A stretch of DNA of 64,000 bases, taken from Sphingomonas sp. AP4-R1. Lineage in GTDB: Bacteria > Pseudomonadota > Alphaproteobacteria > Sphingomonadales > Sphingomonadaceae. Positions 29,245 to 38,006 of this stretch are shown here, piece by piece. The notes beneath the pieces were generated by a model. The model saw only the letters and a list, made by a program, of their open reading frames with translations, searched no databases and had not been told where the DNA came from. The stretch is taken from positions 2,370,001 through 2,434,000 of the forward strand of contig NZ_CP053346.1 of the NCBI RefSeq assembly GCF_013113735.1. Direction: 5' to 3'. How positions within the stretch are numbered: the first letter of the stretch is position 1; each line of letters opens with the position of its first letter. Position numbers and translations under genes: made by a program.

Positions 29245-30879
29245 ATGAAGACCTTTGCGCGCCGACCGAAGCTGTTCCTGTCGATGGCGACCGCATGCCT
29301 GTTCGCGGGGATCGCCACGGTGCCGGCATATTCTGACCCTGTATCGAAGCCGCAGGTCGCTGATCCGATTCCGGCCCGTACAGAAGGCGAGGGGCCTTTC
29401 AGCCGGCTGATCCTGCGCGGGGCCATCATGGTCGATGGAACCGGCGGACCTGCACAGGGTCCGGTAGACATCGTGATCGTGAACGACCGGATCGCGGAGG
29501 TCGTAACGGTCGGGGCGCCGGGTCGTATCGAAGAAGACCGGCGACCGGCCAAAGGCGATCGTGAGATCGATATGACCGGCTATTATGTGATGCCGGGCTT
29601 CATCAATTCACACGTCCATCTTCTGTCGCTCAATGACCCGCAGAAGATCCCCACCGATTACATGCTGAAGCTCTGGCTTATAAACGGCATCACATCCGTG
29701 CGCGAACTCGGCAGCGATCGTCCTCCTGAATGGTTGCTCGATATCAAGCGGCGCAGTGCGCGCAACGAAATCACGGCGCCGCGCATCGACGTCTATCCCT
29801 ATTTTTCGTGGGGCCAGAAGACGATCACGACCGAGGCGCAGGCCCGCGAACGGATCGATGCAATGAAGAAAATCGGCGTCGACGGTGTGAAATTCGGGGG
29901 CGGGCCGGCAAACCTCACGCTCGCCGGGATTGCTGAGGCCAAGAAGATCGGCCTTCGTTCGACGATGCATCATGACCAGCTCGCCGTTGCTGACACTAAC
30001 GTTCTGGACACCTCCGGCGCCGGCCTCGAAAGCATGGAGCATTGGTACGGGTTGCCGGAGGCGATGTTCACCGATCGCGCGCTTCAGACTTACAGCCCGA
30101 ATTATATATACGACAACGAGCAGGATCGCTTCGGGGAAGCCGGGCGGCTCTGGCAACAGGCCGCGGCACCTGGTTCACCCAAATGGGAAGAGGTGATGAG
30201 CACGCTGCTCGATCGCCATTTCGCCTTGAGCCCGACCTTCGTTCCCTACCTCGCCAGCAGGGACCTGTGGCGCATGATCCGCATGCCCTGGCAGGAGGAA
30301 TATACGATGCCGGCGCTTTGGGACTTCTGGCGCCCCAACCCCCTCAATCACGGCTCGTTCTGGTTCGACTGGACGACCGAGGACGAGGTCGCGTGGCGCG
30401 ACAATTTCGCCAAATGGATGAAGTTCGTCAACGAATACAAAAACAGGGGCGGCAGGGTGTCTGTCGGGGACGATGCCGGCTACCTCTATAATCTGCCGGG
30501 CTTCGGATATGTGCAGGAGCTTGAACTCCTGCGCGAGGCGGGATTCAGCTCGCTTGAAGTCATTCGCGCTGCGACCCAAACCGGTGCACGCGTGCTTGGT
30601 CACGAGGATCAGGTCGGTGTGATCGGACCCGGTCTCAAAGCGGATATTATCGCTGTGAAGGGCAATCCACTGGCCAATCTCAAGCTGCTCTACCCGACAG
30701 GAACAATCCGGATGGACCCTGAAACCGGCAAGGTCGTGCAGGTCGGCGGGATCGATTGGATCATCAAGGACGGTATCGTCTATCAGGGCAAACGGCTCCG
30801 CGATGAGGTCAAGGCGATGGTCGCAAAACAGAAAGCAGAGCGCGGGATTGCGCCCGGCATGATGCGCGTGCCGTCCTGA
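29245..30879 (+). CDS. Amidohydrolase family protein, exported
   Basis: TIM-barrel metal-dependent hydrolase of 544 residues, starting at ATG 29245 after AGGATC. A hydrophobic N-terminus (FLSMATACLFAGIATVPAYS) predicts export. The HxH metal pair is His123/His125 in GFINSHVHLL; later metal/catalytic positions are probably in HHDQ, MEHWYG and VGDDAGYLYN, and the C-terminal composite domain has VIGPGLKADIIAVKGNPLANL. The closest recognisable type is the imidazolonepropionase/Xaa-Pro-dipeptidase-like group, consistent with the peptide-cleaving neighbours. It is the last gene of the 20.3-30.9 kb operon. Confidence 0.88.
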   Translation: MKTFARRPKLFLSMATACLFAGIATVPAYSDPVSKPQVADPIPARTEGEGPFSRLILRGAIMVDGTGGPAQGPVDIVIVNDRIAEVVTVGAPGRIEEDRRPAKGDREIDMTGYYVMPGFINSHVHLLSLNDPQKIPTDYMLKLWLINGITSVRELGSDRPPEWLLDIKRRSARNEITAPRIDVYPYFSWGQKTITTEAQARERIDAMKKIGVDGVKFGGGPANLTLAGIAEAKKIGLRSTMHHDQLAVADTNVLDTSGAGLESMEHWYGLPEAMFTDRALQTYSPNYIYDNEQDRFGEAGRLWQQAAAPGSPKWEEVMSTLLDRHFALSPTFVPYLASRDLWRMIRMPWQEEYTMPALWDFWRPNPLNHGSFWFDWTTEDEVAWRDNFAKWMKFVNEYKNRGGRVSVGDDAGYLYNLPGFGYVQELELLREAGFSSLEVIRAATQTGARVLGHEDQVGVIGPGLKADIIAVKGNPLANLKLLYPTGTIRMDPETGKVVQVGGIDWIIKDGIVYQGKRLRDEVKAMVAKQKAERGIAPGMMRVPS

Positions 30880-31061
30880 CGCACTGGCGATCGGGGCGCG
30901 ATCGACGACAAGGGCAACCTGTTCATCCTAGCGGATTCAGGTCCGTCGAGATGGCCCCTCGGCGGTACCCGCGTCTCGGTGGTCCATCGAGGACGCTGAG
31001 GCGGCCGGCGTGCCTTTGCCAATGGGCGGTTGTGCTTCCATGTGCGCAACCGCCGGTGACG

Positions 31062-31826
31062 TTAGATCGCTTGGCCTCCGTCCACGACGAAATTCGTGCC
31101 GAGCGTGAAGGCGGACCAGTCGGAGCAGAGCCACAGGACCTGGGCTGCGATCTCTTCCGGCCGGCCCAAGCGACCATTGGGCTGTCGCGCAACCGCAGCC
31201 TGCCGGCCATCGCTCGTGCCGCCTGTAAAGCGGGTCATCATCGGTGTCTCGATAATCCCTGGGCTGAGGGCGTTGATCCGGATGTTGCGAGCGGCATAAT
31301 CGAGTGCTGCGGCCTTGGTGAGTCCGATCACACCAAACTTGGCGGCGCAGTAGGCGGCCTTGCCAGCGACACCGCGAAAACCCGCACCTGATGCGGTATT
31401 CACGATCGCACCATGCCCCTGGCCCACCATCTGCGCGAGTTGATGCTTCATCGCGTAGAAGACACCCGTCAAGTTGACGCCGATCTGACGTTCCCATTCG
31501 GAGGAGGAGAGGTCAGCGACAGCCGCCCCGGGCTGTTCGATACCGGCATTGTTGAAGGCAAAGTCCAGTGAGCCGAAGGTCCGGATGGTTGTCGCGATCG
31601 CGGCCTGAACCTCCCCCTCGCGGGCGACATCGGCAGGAAGCGCGATGGCGCGACCGCCTTCGTGCCCGATCAGGGCGACGGTCTCGTCGATGGCCGCCTT
31701 GGTGCGACCGACGGCAACGACGATCGCACCGGCGTTCGCGAAGGCCAGCGCGGTGGCCCGGCCGATCCCTGTACCGGCGCCGCTCACGAATGCGACCTTG
31801 TCGCGGAAGTCGAACGTTGGTCCCAT
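31062..31826 (-). CDS. SDR family oxidoreductase (glucose-1-dehydrogenase-like)
   Basis: Classical SDR of 254 residues: cofactor loop SGAGTGIGRA, NNAG in FAFNNAGIEQPG, catalytic Ser in NTASGAGF and Tyr-x3-Lys in YCAAK, with the C-terminal NGRLGRPEEIAAQVLWLCSDWS and FVVDGGQAI. It starts 3 nt after the stop of the MFS gene and so forms a two-gene minus-strand operon. It is of the same general type as the SDR at 17.3 kb but clearly diverged. Substrate unknown. Confidence 0.9.
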   Translation of the reverse strand: MGPTFDFRDKVAFVSGAGTGIGRATALAFANAGAIVVAVGRTKAAIDETVALIGHEGGRAIALPADVAREGEVQAAIATTIRTFGSLDFAFNNAGIEQPGAAVADLSSSEWERQIGVNLTGVFYAMKHQLAQMVGQGHGAIVNTASGAGFRGVAGKAAYCAAKFGVIGLTKAAALDYAARNIRINALSPGIIETPMMTRFTGGTSDGRQAAVARQPNGRLGRPEEIAAQVLWLCSDWSAFTLGTNFVVDGGQAI

Positions 31827-31829
31827 CGG

Positions 31830-33053
31830 TCAGTTGTCCCGCATTTGGTCGGCTTGCATTCCGCGTGCCTGGCTGTTTTGGCTTTCCAGTCGTTCTACAC
31901 GCAGTCTTACGGCCACCAGCGCGGAGCCGCAGACGAGAAGGGCCGACAGCAAGTAAATCTGCCCGATACCAGAGTGATCGGCGACGAAGCCGAAAACCGG
32001 ACCGGCCGTTCCGAGCGCCAAATCGAGAAATGCCGTATAGCTCCCCATCGCCGCCGCGCGGCTTTCCGGAGGGGTTCGACGAACGGCCTCGACGCCCAGC
32101 GCCGGGAAAACCAGTGCATATCCGAAACCGGCCAGTGCCGAGCCGCCGATCGCCACGGGCGGCGTCTGTGCGAGCCAGATCAGCGCAAGGCCGGCGGCTT
32201 CGACGAGCGAAGAAAACAGGGCAACCTTGGCGCCTCCAACGCGGTCGGGAAGATGCCCAAAGAGCAAACGTGCCAGGATGAATGCGATGCTGAACGCGGT
32301 GAAAGCCGCCCAGCCTGACGTCCATCCGTGCTGTGCGAAGAGCAGGGCCGCGAAGATGGTGAGAGCGCCGAAGCCCAGACTGGCAAGCGACAGACCGATG
32401 CCAGGCAGGCGCACATAGCCGATCACCGTCAGGATTCCGGCTCGAGGAGCCTGTTTCGGGACCACGGGCGCAAACGGCGTCACGCATAGAATGCCAAGCA
32501 GCGGAACAGCTGCAGTGGTGAGTGAAATGGCGGCGAAGCCGAACGAGGCGTAGAGCGCGGAGCCGAGCGGCGCGGCGAGCGCGAAGGCAGCATACATGGG
32601 CAGCCCCATCCATGCGATGACCTTGCCTGCATTGTCCGAGCCGCCAAGTGCGAGCCCCCAGGCGAGCGCCCCGGTGATCACGAAGCTTTCGCCGATGCCG
32701 AGCAGCCCCCGCCCCATGATCAGAATGGCGGCGGAGGCAATAGGAGGCCAGTCGATGTCGACCGAGCACAGATAAACGATTCCGGACGCAGCGGCCGCGA
32801 CACATCCGACGATGATTGCCGATTTCCCGCCCCGTGTATCGGCGAACCGTCCGGCCATGATCCGCGAGACCAGGGACGCTAGGAACTGGCTACCTGCAAC
32901 GAGCCCGATCACGAATGATGGAAGGCCGAGCCGATCATGAATGTGGAGCGGCAGGACGGGCATGGCGAGCCCGATCACGCCGAAAATGAGGAAGACAACG
33001 CATGCCATCGGCATGATGGCGATCGCCAGCGGGTGGTGCGGGAAAGCGCTCAT
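31830..33053 (-). CDS. MFS transporter (YhhS/YfcJ-like)
   Basis: Major facilitator protein of 407 residues from ATG 33053; a GTG at 33095 would add 14 residues. About twelve hydrophobic helices are visible, with the loop 2-3 motif GRFADTRGGKSA and a matching segment (FGHLPDRVGGAKVALFSSLVEAAG) in the second half. It resembles efflux-type carriers of the arabinose/YhhS group. It precedes the SDR gene by 3 nt, so the dehydrogenase may act on the transported compound. Confidence 0.88.
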   Translation of the reverse strand: MSAFPHHPLAIAIMPMACVVFLIFGVIGLAMPVLPLHIHDRLGLPSFVIGLVAGSQFLASLVSRIMAGRFADTRGGKSAIIVGCVAAAASGIVYLCSVDIDWPPIASAAILIMGRGLLGIGESFVITGALAWGLALGGSDNAGKVIAWMGLPMYAAFALAAPLGSALYASFGFAAISLTTAAVPLLGILCVTPFAPVVPKQAPRAGILTVIGYVRLPGIGLSLASLGFGALTIFAALLFAQHGWTSGWAAFTAFSIAFILARLLFGHLPDRVGGAKVALFSSLVEAAGLALIWLAQTPPVAIGGSALAGFGYALVFPALGVEAVRRTPPESRAAAMGSYTAFLDLALGTAGPVFGFVADHSGIGQIYLLSALLVCGSALVAVRLRVERLESQNSQARGMQADQMRDN

Positions 33054-33289
33054 GCGAGGGGTCTCGTGGCGAGGATCGCGAAAGGACGAAGGCACTAGGC
33101 CAGTGGGATTTGTTGCGGTGCAGCAATTCGGGGAAGGGAGCGGATCTCGGGTACCGATTGCCTGATATGTCCAATAATTGGGATTTCAGGGTTTATGACG
33201 CCGCAAACGCGCTATCGTTCCGTCGATAACGTTTAAAAAATCCTGTGATTTGAAATTTTCACTTGAACAGATCATGCTGCAGTGCGATA
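33054..33289. other. Intergenic stretch upstream of MFS gene and candidate sRNA
   Basis: No coding region was recognised. The region must hold the MFS promoter (minus strand) and possibly that of the candidate small RNA (plus strand), but no convincing pair of promoter hexamers was seen. A short inverted repeat TATCG-N6-CGATA lies near 33212-33230. Confidence 0.4.
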
Positions 33290-33355
33290 AGGAGCTCGCC
33301 TTTCAGGCATCCTCTCCTAACTTCTGAGGTCACCTTGCGGTGGCCTCTTTTTTTT
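33290..33355 (+). ncRNA. Candidate small RNA 3' end: two hairpins and a U-run
   Basis: Two consecutive stem-loops lie on the plus strand where no plus-strand gene precedes them. The first pairs AGGAG (33290-33294) with CTCCT (33314-33318) and GCCT with AGGC inside. The second is an intrinsic terminator (33326-33347) followed by eight T. The 5' strand of the first hairpin is Shine-Dalgarno-like and the 3' strand is its complement, a feature seen in base-pairing regulators. The 5' end is unknown. A relic terminator of a lost gene is the alternative. Confidence 0.45.
33326..33355 (+). terminator. Intrinsic terminator on the plus strand
   Basis: Arms GAGGTCACC and GGTGGCCTC (9 bp with one G-U pair) enclose a TTGC loop and are followed directly by eight T. 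The T-run is only on the plus strand, so it serves neither flanking minus-strand gene. Confidence 0.8.
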
Positions 33356-33589
33356 GCCTGCGCCTCCAGCGCGCCGGAAATGGTCCTTTGGGATCGCCTC
33401 CATGAGGCCCTCATGGAACCGGGGCAGCAAAGCGGGGAGGTCGGGGCTGCGTAAGATGGGAATGGCCTCAAACCTGAGTCGATCGCGCCGCCGGTTCCTG
33501 CAACGCAACGATGCTTTCACGTCTGTTTGTTGCCTGCACCGGGGCGGCCTCGGACCGCGCAATGGCGATGAATTCGCTTTGTCAGATTT

Positions 33590-34636
33590 TCAGATCGACA
33601 AGGAGGCCATGTCGATCACGAAACGATACCGGACGTCGGCCTGTTCCATACGATCAAATGCGGTGTTGATCTCATCCATGCGGATCATCTCGACATCCGG
33701 CAGGATGTTATGCTTGCCGCAGAAGTCGAGCATTTCCTGTGTCTCGGCCATGCCACCGACGGGAGAGCCGGCAATCTTGCGGCGCCCCATGATAAGACCC
33801 GGGGTCATGACTTCGGGCAATGGTCCGATCTGACCGACGATGTTGAGCACGCCTTCGACGTCGAGAAGCGCAATATAGGGATTAATATCGTGCTTGACCG
33901 GCACGGTATCGATGATGAGATCAAAACTGGAGGCAGCCGAAGCCATGGCTGCCTCGTCCGACGAGACCAGCAGGGTATCGGCTCCCAATGTCAGGGCATC
34001 CTGTTTCTTGGAGTCCGTGCGGCTGATGACTGTCACTTCGGCTTTCATCGCCTTGGCGAGCTTTACCGCCATGTGACCTAACCCGCCGAGACCGATTACG
34101 CCGACGCGGCTGCCGGGCCCTACCTGCCACATGCGGAGCGGAACATAGGATGTCAGACCGGCACAGAGCAGAGGGGCGGCCTTCGCCACATCGAGCGTCT
34201 CCGGCACATGCAGAACGAAATGATCTCGCACGACGATATGTTTGGAATAGCCGCCCTTGCTATTCTCCTGGGTGACGCGATCGGGGCTATTGTAGGTCTG
34301 GGTCACGTCGTGGCGGCAGAAGATTTCTTCGCCGCGTGCGCACTGGTCGCACTCCATGCAACTGTCGACCACGCATCCGACGGCACCATAGTCGCCGACC
34401 TTGTGCCGGGTGACGTCGGACCCGATGGCCGTGATGCGACCAATGATTTCGTGCCCTGGGACCAGCGGATAGACCGCGCCGCCCCAGTCGTTGCGCGCTT
34501 GATGGAGATCGCTATGGCAGACACCGCAGAACAGAATCTCCATCGCGACGTCGTTCGCTCGAAGCTCGCGACGCTCGAACGAGAGCGGGGCCAGATCGGC
34601 CTTCTCGGCGTGAGCGGCATAACCGATGGTCTGCAT
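33590..34636 (-). CDS. Zinc-dependent alcohol dehydrogenase (CAD/YahK-like, NAD(P)-dependent)
   Basis: Medium-chain dehydrogenase/reductase of 348 residues, start at ATG 34636 after GGAAAG. The catalytic zinc site is visible as CGVCHSD and GHEIIG, with the third Cys in LLCAGLTSY; the structural zinc cysteines are in DSCMECDQCARGEEIFC. The cofactor loop is GLGGLG with VISRTDSKK after it, a pattern usual for NADP(H). It belongs to the cinnamyl-alcohol/broad aldehyde reductase group. The frame is open 39 codons upstream, but these lack homology. Confidence 0.93.
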   Translation of the reverse strand: MQTIGYAAHAEKADLAPLSFERRELRANDVAMEILFCGVCHSDLHQARNDWGGAVYPLVPGHEIIGRITAIGSDVTRHKVGDYGAVGCVVDSCMECDQCARGEEIFCRHDVTQTYNSPDRVTQENSKGGYSKHIVVRDHFVLHVPETLDVAKAAPLLCAGLTSYVPLRMWQVGPGSRVGVIGLGGLGHMAVKLAKAMKAEVTVISRTDSKKQDALTLGADTLLVSSDEAAMASAASSFDLIIDTVPVKHDINPYIALLDVEGVLNIVGQIGPLPEVMTPGLIMGRRKIAGSPVGGMAETQEMLDFCGKHNILPDVEMIRMDEINTAFDRMEQADVRYRFVIDMASLSI

Positions 34637-35034
34637 ATGTCTTTCCGTTCTGAATTGTCGCACATCAGAGCCGGCGACTTTCCGATATCTGTACCAGTCT
34701 CCAACGTCTGGTTTCGTGATCGTGGCGGCGCTGCGCAAGTGTGCATTGCTCAACGACGCAGTGAGCCGCGCTCATCGCGCTGACGCGAAGAAAGGTTCGA
34801 GCCCGCTATTTACGCCGGGTGATGGGAAGCTATGCGATATGACATTGATATTTTAGGCAATGTTGATGTCATCACTCCACCTGGTCGGACAGCGATGTTT
34901 CGATGTGAACCTGGATACGGGGTCAGCGTGGTGCTGCCACGTGGTCTCCTTTCTTGGGCGCGCACCTGCCTCGGCAAGGTGGGCATGCGTGTGCGATCGC
35001 CGCGCAAGGGGTGAAAGAAGATCATGAGCAAGCG
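34637..35034. other. Divergent intergenic region with long imperfect palindrome
   Basis: 398 nt between the minus-strand dehydrogenase and the plus-strand MFS gene. At 34839-34872 a 14-nt arm (starting ATGACATTGATATT) and its near complement flank a TTAGGC loop; all 14 positions can pair in RNA if three G-U pairs are allowed. It could be an operator for both genes or an RNA hairpin. A 60-codon ORF overlapping it has no homology signal. Nothing else is recognised. Confidence 0.5.
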
Positions 35035-36204
35035 ATGCTGGTCAAAAGACTGATGGCGGCAAGCGTGGCGTCGGCGCTGGCCTATGTCGGCTCCGGCGCC
35101 ATGCCTTTTCAGATAACGGCGCTGATGCGCAGGGATGGTCTTGGCGCGTCGGCTGCAGGAATGTTCGGGTTCTTCGAAATCCTGTCCTTCGCTCTTGTCA
35201 TGATGATCGCGTCGCGCCTCCTTGGGGCGCGCTGGTTGCGGTCTGCCGGGCTTGCAGGGGCGTTGGGCTGTCTTTGTGCCAATCTCATTCTCGCCACGGT
35301 CGGGGGCGATCATTATGCCATCTGGACGGAGGCCGCTTTTCTTGGCGCTTCCCAAGCGCTGCTCGGGCGCGCTTATGTTTGCACGGCCGCTGCGAGTGAC
35401 AATCCGGATCGCATGTTCCTCCTGGCCAGTGCTCTCAGCACGCTGATCATCGTCAGTCTGATCGCGACAATTCCCTTCTTCGGCACCTGGTTTGGGGATG
35501 CCGGCGTCTTCTTGGCCTATTGCGCCTTCATCGTGGTGCTTTCGCCTTGCCTGTTCATGCTGCCGCGGTCGGCAGGTGAGGCCGCTCATTTGGAGGATTT
35601 CGTCGAAGAGCGACGACAACTCCGCTTCCCGGTATTTGGGCTGATGGCGATAGCGCTGGGCATGTCGCTCGCTGTCGGCATGGCCTGGTCCTTTTCGCAC
35701 CACTTCGCTGAACTGATCCGCATGAGCGAGGTGAAGATTGCCTTGATCGACAATATCGGTCTGCTGTCAGGAGTGGCGGCGCTTGTCGCTGCGTCCCTTG
35801 CTGCCGGCAGGCTGAACACTATCGCCGTGCTGGCGGTGGCGGTAGTCGGGGCAGGAGGTGGGGCTGCCCTGATCTGCCTGGCGCAGACGCCCTCGGTCTA
35901 TGCAATCGCGGTCGTGATAAACTGGATATTCGCCTCGACCGCCTGCTGCTGGATCCCGGCTGCATCGGCTGAACTGGATCGGACCGGGCAGGCCGCGACT
36001 TTGTGCAGCAGCGCCGAGCGGATCGGCTATGCCTTCGGAGCACCGTTTGGCGGGTTCATCCTCGATCATGCATCACACCAGTTTCTGGCTGCCGCGGCAT
36101 TCCTGTGCTGCGTGACTGCGCTTCCCTTCAGCTTGCCGCGAATAGCCCGTGACGTGCGCGCCAGCGCTCCTGGGCGGTCGGCAAGCACGGCCGGGGCCGG
36201 ATGA
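35035..36204 (+). CDS. MFS transporter, unassigned subfamily
   Basis: Integral membrane protein of 389 residues with about twelve hydrophobic segments, beginning LVKRLMAASVASALAYVGSGAMPFQ. A loop 2-3-like basic stretch (SRLLGARWLRSAG) and the mid-protein hydrophilic loop (HLEDFVEERRQLRFP) fit the MFS layout, and the last third has ERIGYAFGAPFGGFILD. No substrate-specific motif was recognised. It lies alone on the plus strand between the dehydrogenase and the ceramidase-like gene. Confidence 0.8.
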   Translation: MLVKRLMAASVASALAYVGSGAMPFQITALMRRDGLGASAAGMFGFFEILSFALVMMIASRLLGARWLRSAGLAGALGCLCANLILATVGGDHYAIWTEAAFLGASQALLGRAYVCTAAASDNPDRMFLLASALSTLIIVSLIATIPFFGTWFGDAGVFLAYCAFIVVLSPCLFMLPRSAGEAAHLEDFVEERRQLRFPVFGLMAIALGMSLAVGMAWSFSHHFAELIRMSEVKIALIDNIGLLSGVAALVAASLAAGRLNTIAVLAVAVVGAGGGAALICLAQTPSVYAIAVVINWIFASTACCWIPAASAELDRTGQAATLCSSAERIGYAFGAPFGGFILDHASHQFLAAAAFLCCVTALPFSLPRIARDVRASAPGRSASTAGAG

Positions 36205-36294
36205 TCGCCATCATCTGCCGCCCGCATCCGGCCGGACGGCGCCGACGTTGCCAGCGTGATGCGCACATGCGCCGGAACGGGCATTGTTCGATGC

Positions 36295-36312
36295 ATTGAC
36301 AGTGCTGTCAAT
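36295..36312. promoter_or_regulatory. Perfect palindrome of the GACAG-N2-CTGTC operator family
   Basis: ATTGACAGTGCTGTCAAT is perfectly symmetrical around a TG centre and ends 53 nt before the ceramidase-like start. The left half contains TTGACA, so it may also overlap a -35 element. The same core occurs at 47379-47394 and 54173-54190, with a half site at 60426-60437. Confidence 0.65.
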
Positions 36313-36365
36313 TTTTGATCTGTCCCTATGCCGTAGGAGCGAAGATTCCGATCGGGAGGGTGAGG

Positions 36366-37781
36366 ATGAAGGTGCTGAGCATCGGCTTTATGGTATCGGC
36401 TGCCACGACGCTGGCCGCTCCCATTGCCGCGCACGCAGGCGGCCTGAGGGCAGGGGCAGGGCGAATTGAGATCACCCCGCCAGAACAGTCTCTGGCCAAG
36501 GGCGACCGGATCGTTGACCGCCTTTATGCCAGGGCGATTGTCCTGGAGGATATGGGGCGATGTGCCGTCATCGTGGGCGTGGATCAAGGAGGTCTGCGCG
36601 ATCCCGTTGTCAAACCCGCAATTGAGCGCGCGATGCACGTTACCGGCTGCCCCGCCGAGAATTTCGTGATCTCAGCCACGCATACGCACAGCGGTTCGAC
36701 AGGGGGGCTTGGGGCCGGTGAGCCAGGTCCGAAAGTCGTCGAGAATGCGATCGTCGCGGCCGTGCAATCCGCGCAGACTGCCTTGCGTCCGGCTCGCATC
36801 GGCTATGCGACGACCAACGTGTATCTGAACGTGAACCGCGACGATTTCATCGATGGCCGATGGACCCAGGCACCGAACATTGATGGTCGTTCTGACAAGA
36901 CGCTGGCTGTCGTAAATGTTCTCGACGAACGCAGTAATCCGATAGCAGTCTATATGAACTATGCGATGCACCCGGTGAATTTCTATCATTCGGGTGTCAT
37001 CAGCGCTGATTTTGCCGGGGAGGCCTCCCGCTATATCGAGCAGCATTACGCACCCCAGACCGTCGCGATCTTCGCGCAAGGGGCGTCCGGCGACCAAAAT
37101 CCGCGTCTCCAGCGGCCTGAGCGGCAATTGATCTACGTGCGCACCCATTCGCCGGCGGCAAGAGATCGAGCCATTACCGGGCCTCAGCCGTGGCAGCGTG
37201 CCACCAACGAACGCAATCCCGTGGCGCGCGACGATGCGCAGATGAAGATACCGGTTTCCACCGAAGAGAGGCCTGCCTACGACGCGGCCGTCGAAAACGT
37301 CGAGCAAGTCGTGCAGGCGATGGGAACGATCATCGGCGAAAGCGCGATCCAGGCGATGATCGATCAGGGGCGGCTGGCGGACACGGTGGAAATAAAGGGG
37401 GCAGGCCGAGCGGTCCAGTGTCCAGGCCGGGACCGGCTCGATCGCGAAGATCCGATCCGGGAGGGGGCATTGCCACCTTATGCCGACGGTGCGCCGGTGA
37501 ACTTGAAAGTCGGGATGCTCAGGATAGGCGATATCTATATCGGGACGGTCAACGGCGAGGTCTATGGCGACATTGCCGCACGGCTGAAGCGCGAAGCGCC
37601 TGTAGGGAAGCTGATGATGACGACGCTTGCCAACGGTGCCGCCAACTCGGGCTATATTTACTCGAACGAGGCAAGCGCGCGGCTGACGTTCCAAGTTATC
37701 TCGTCACGCCTGAAACCGGGCTGCGCCGAGGATGCGATCGTTAATGCCAGTCTCGACATGATCGGCCAGCTTTCCCACTGA
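36366..37781 (+). CDS. Neutral/alkaline ceramidase-like exported protein
   Basis: Protein of 471 residues from ATG 36366, preceded by GGGAGGGTGAGG. A signal peptide ends near AAHAGG. The sequence follows the N-terminal half of neutral/alkaline non-lysosomal ceramidase: GAGRIEITPP at the start, SATHTHSGSTGG (the metal-binding THTHSG-type motif), YAMHPVNF and QGASGDQNPR. It is shorter than true ceramidases (about 650 residues or more) and lacks the C-terminal Ig-like domain, so the substrate may be another amide. The palindrome at 36295 suggests control together with the rhamnoside locus. Confidence 0.85.
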   Translation: MKVLSIGFMVSAATTLAAPIAAHAGGLRAGAGRIEITPPEQSLAKGDRIVDRLYARAIVLEDMGRCAVIVGVDQGGLRDPVVKPAIERAMHVTGCPAENFVISATHTHSGSTGGLGAGEPGPKVVENAIVAAVQSAQTALRPARIGYATTNVYLNVNRDDFIDGRWTQAPNIDGRSDKTLAVVNVLDERSNPIAVYMNYAMHPVNFYHSGVISADFAGEASRYIEQHYAPQTVAIFAQGASGDQNPRLQRPERQLIYVRTHSPAARDRAITGPQPWQRATNERNPVARDDAQMKIPVSTEERPAYDAAVENVEQVVQAMGTIIGESAIQAMIDQGRLADTVEIKGAGRAVQCPGRDRLDREDPIREGALPPYADGAPVNLKVGMLRIGDIYIGTVNGEVYGDIAARLKREAPVGKLMMTTLANGAANSGYIYSNEASARLTFQVISSRLKPGCAEDAIVNASLDMIGQLSH

Positions 37782-37863
37782 TGATTGTCGGGCTCGTTGC
37801 TGCCTTTACGGAAGGTGGGACGGAAATGATGGACCATGTTCTGCTTGGGCGATCCTGCATCTA

Positions 37864-37890
37864 CGTTTCTTGTCGGGCCGACAAGAAACG
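37864..37890. repeat. 27-nt perfect palindrome between convergent genes
   Basis: Two 13-nt arms (left arm CGTTTCTTGTCGG) around a single G centre. It lies between the ceramidase-like stop (37781) and the MFS stop (38007). Neither side has a T-run, so a bidirectional transcription barrier, an RNA stability hairpin or a protein site are all possible. The rest of 37782-38006 holds no convincing gene. Confidence 0.6.
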
Positions 37891-38006
37891 ATGGCGCGGT
37901 TCGCTTTCCTGGTGTGGACTAGCGGCCGCGGACCGTCCGCCTTTTGGAGCGAAAAGCGGCCCGGGGCCTCTCTGCCCGGATCCGGGGAAGGCGCCGTGAA
38001 ATGACG

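Noticed and set aside
30886..30960. Short frame reading DDKGNLFILADSG after the amidohydrolase, resembling a propeller blade
   Set aside because: Only about 20 residues with stops close by; too short to separate from chance or to name as a remnant.
34832..35014. 60-codon ORF in the dehydrogenase/MFS gap
   Set aside because: It begins inside the imperfect palindrome, has no recognisable product and no clear ribosome site.
37781..37999. 72-codon plus-strand ORF overlapping the ceramidase-like stop
   Set aside because: No homology signal, no ribosome site beyond the overlap, and it runs through the 27-nt palindrome; more likely a chance frame.
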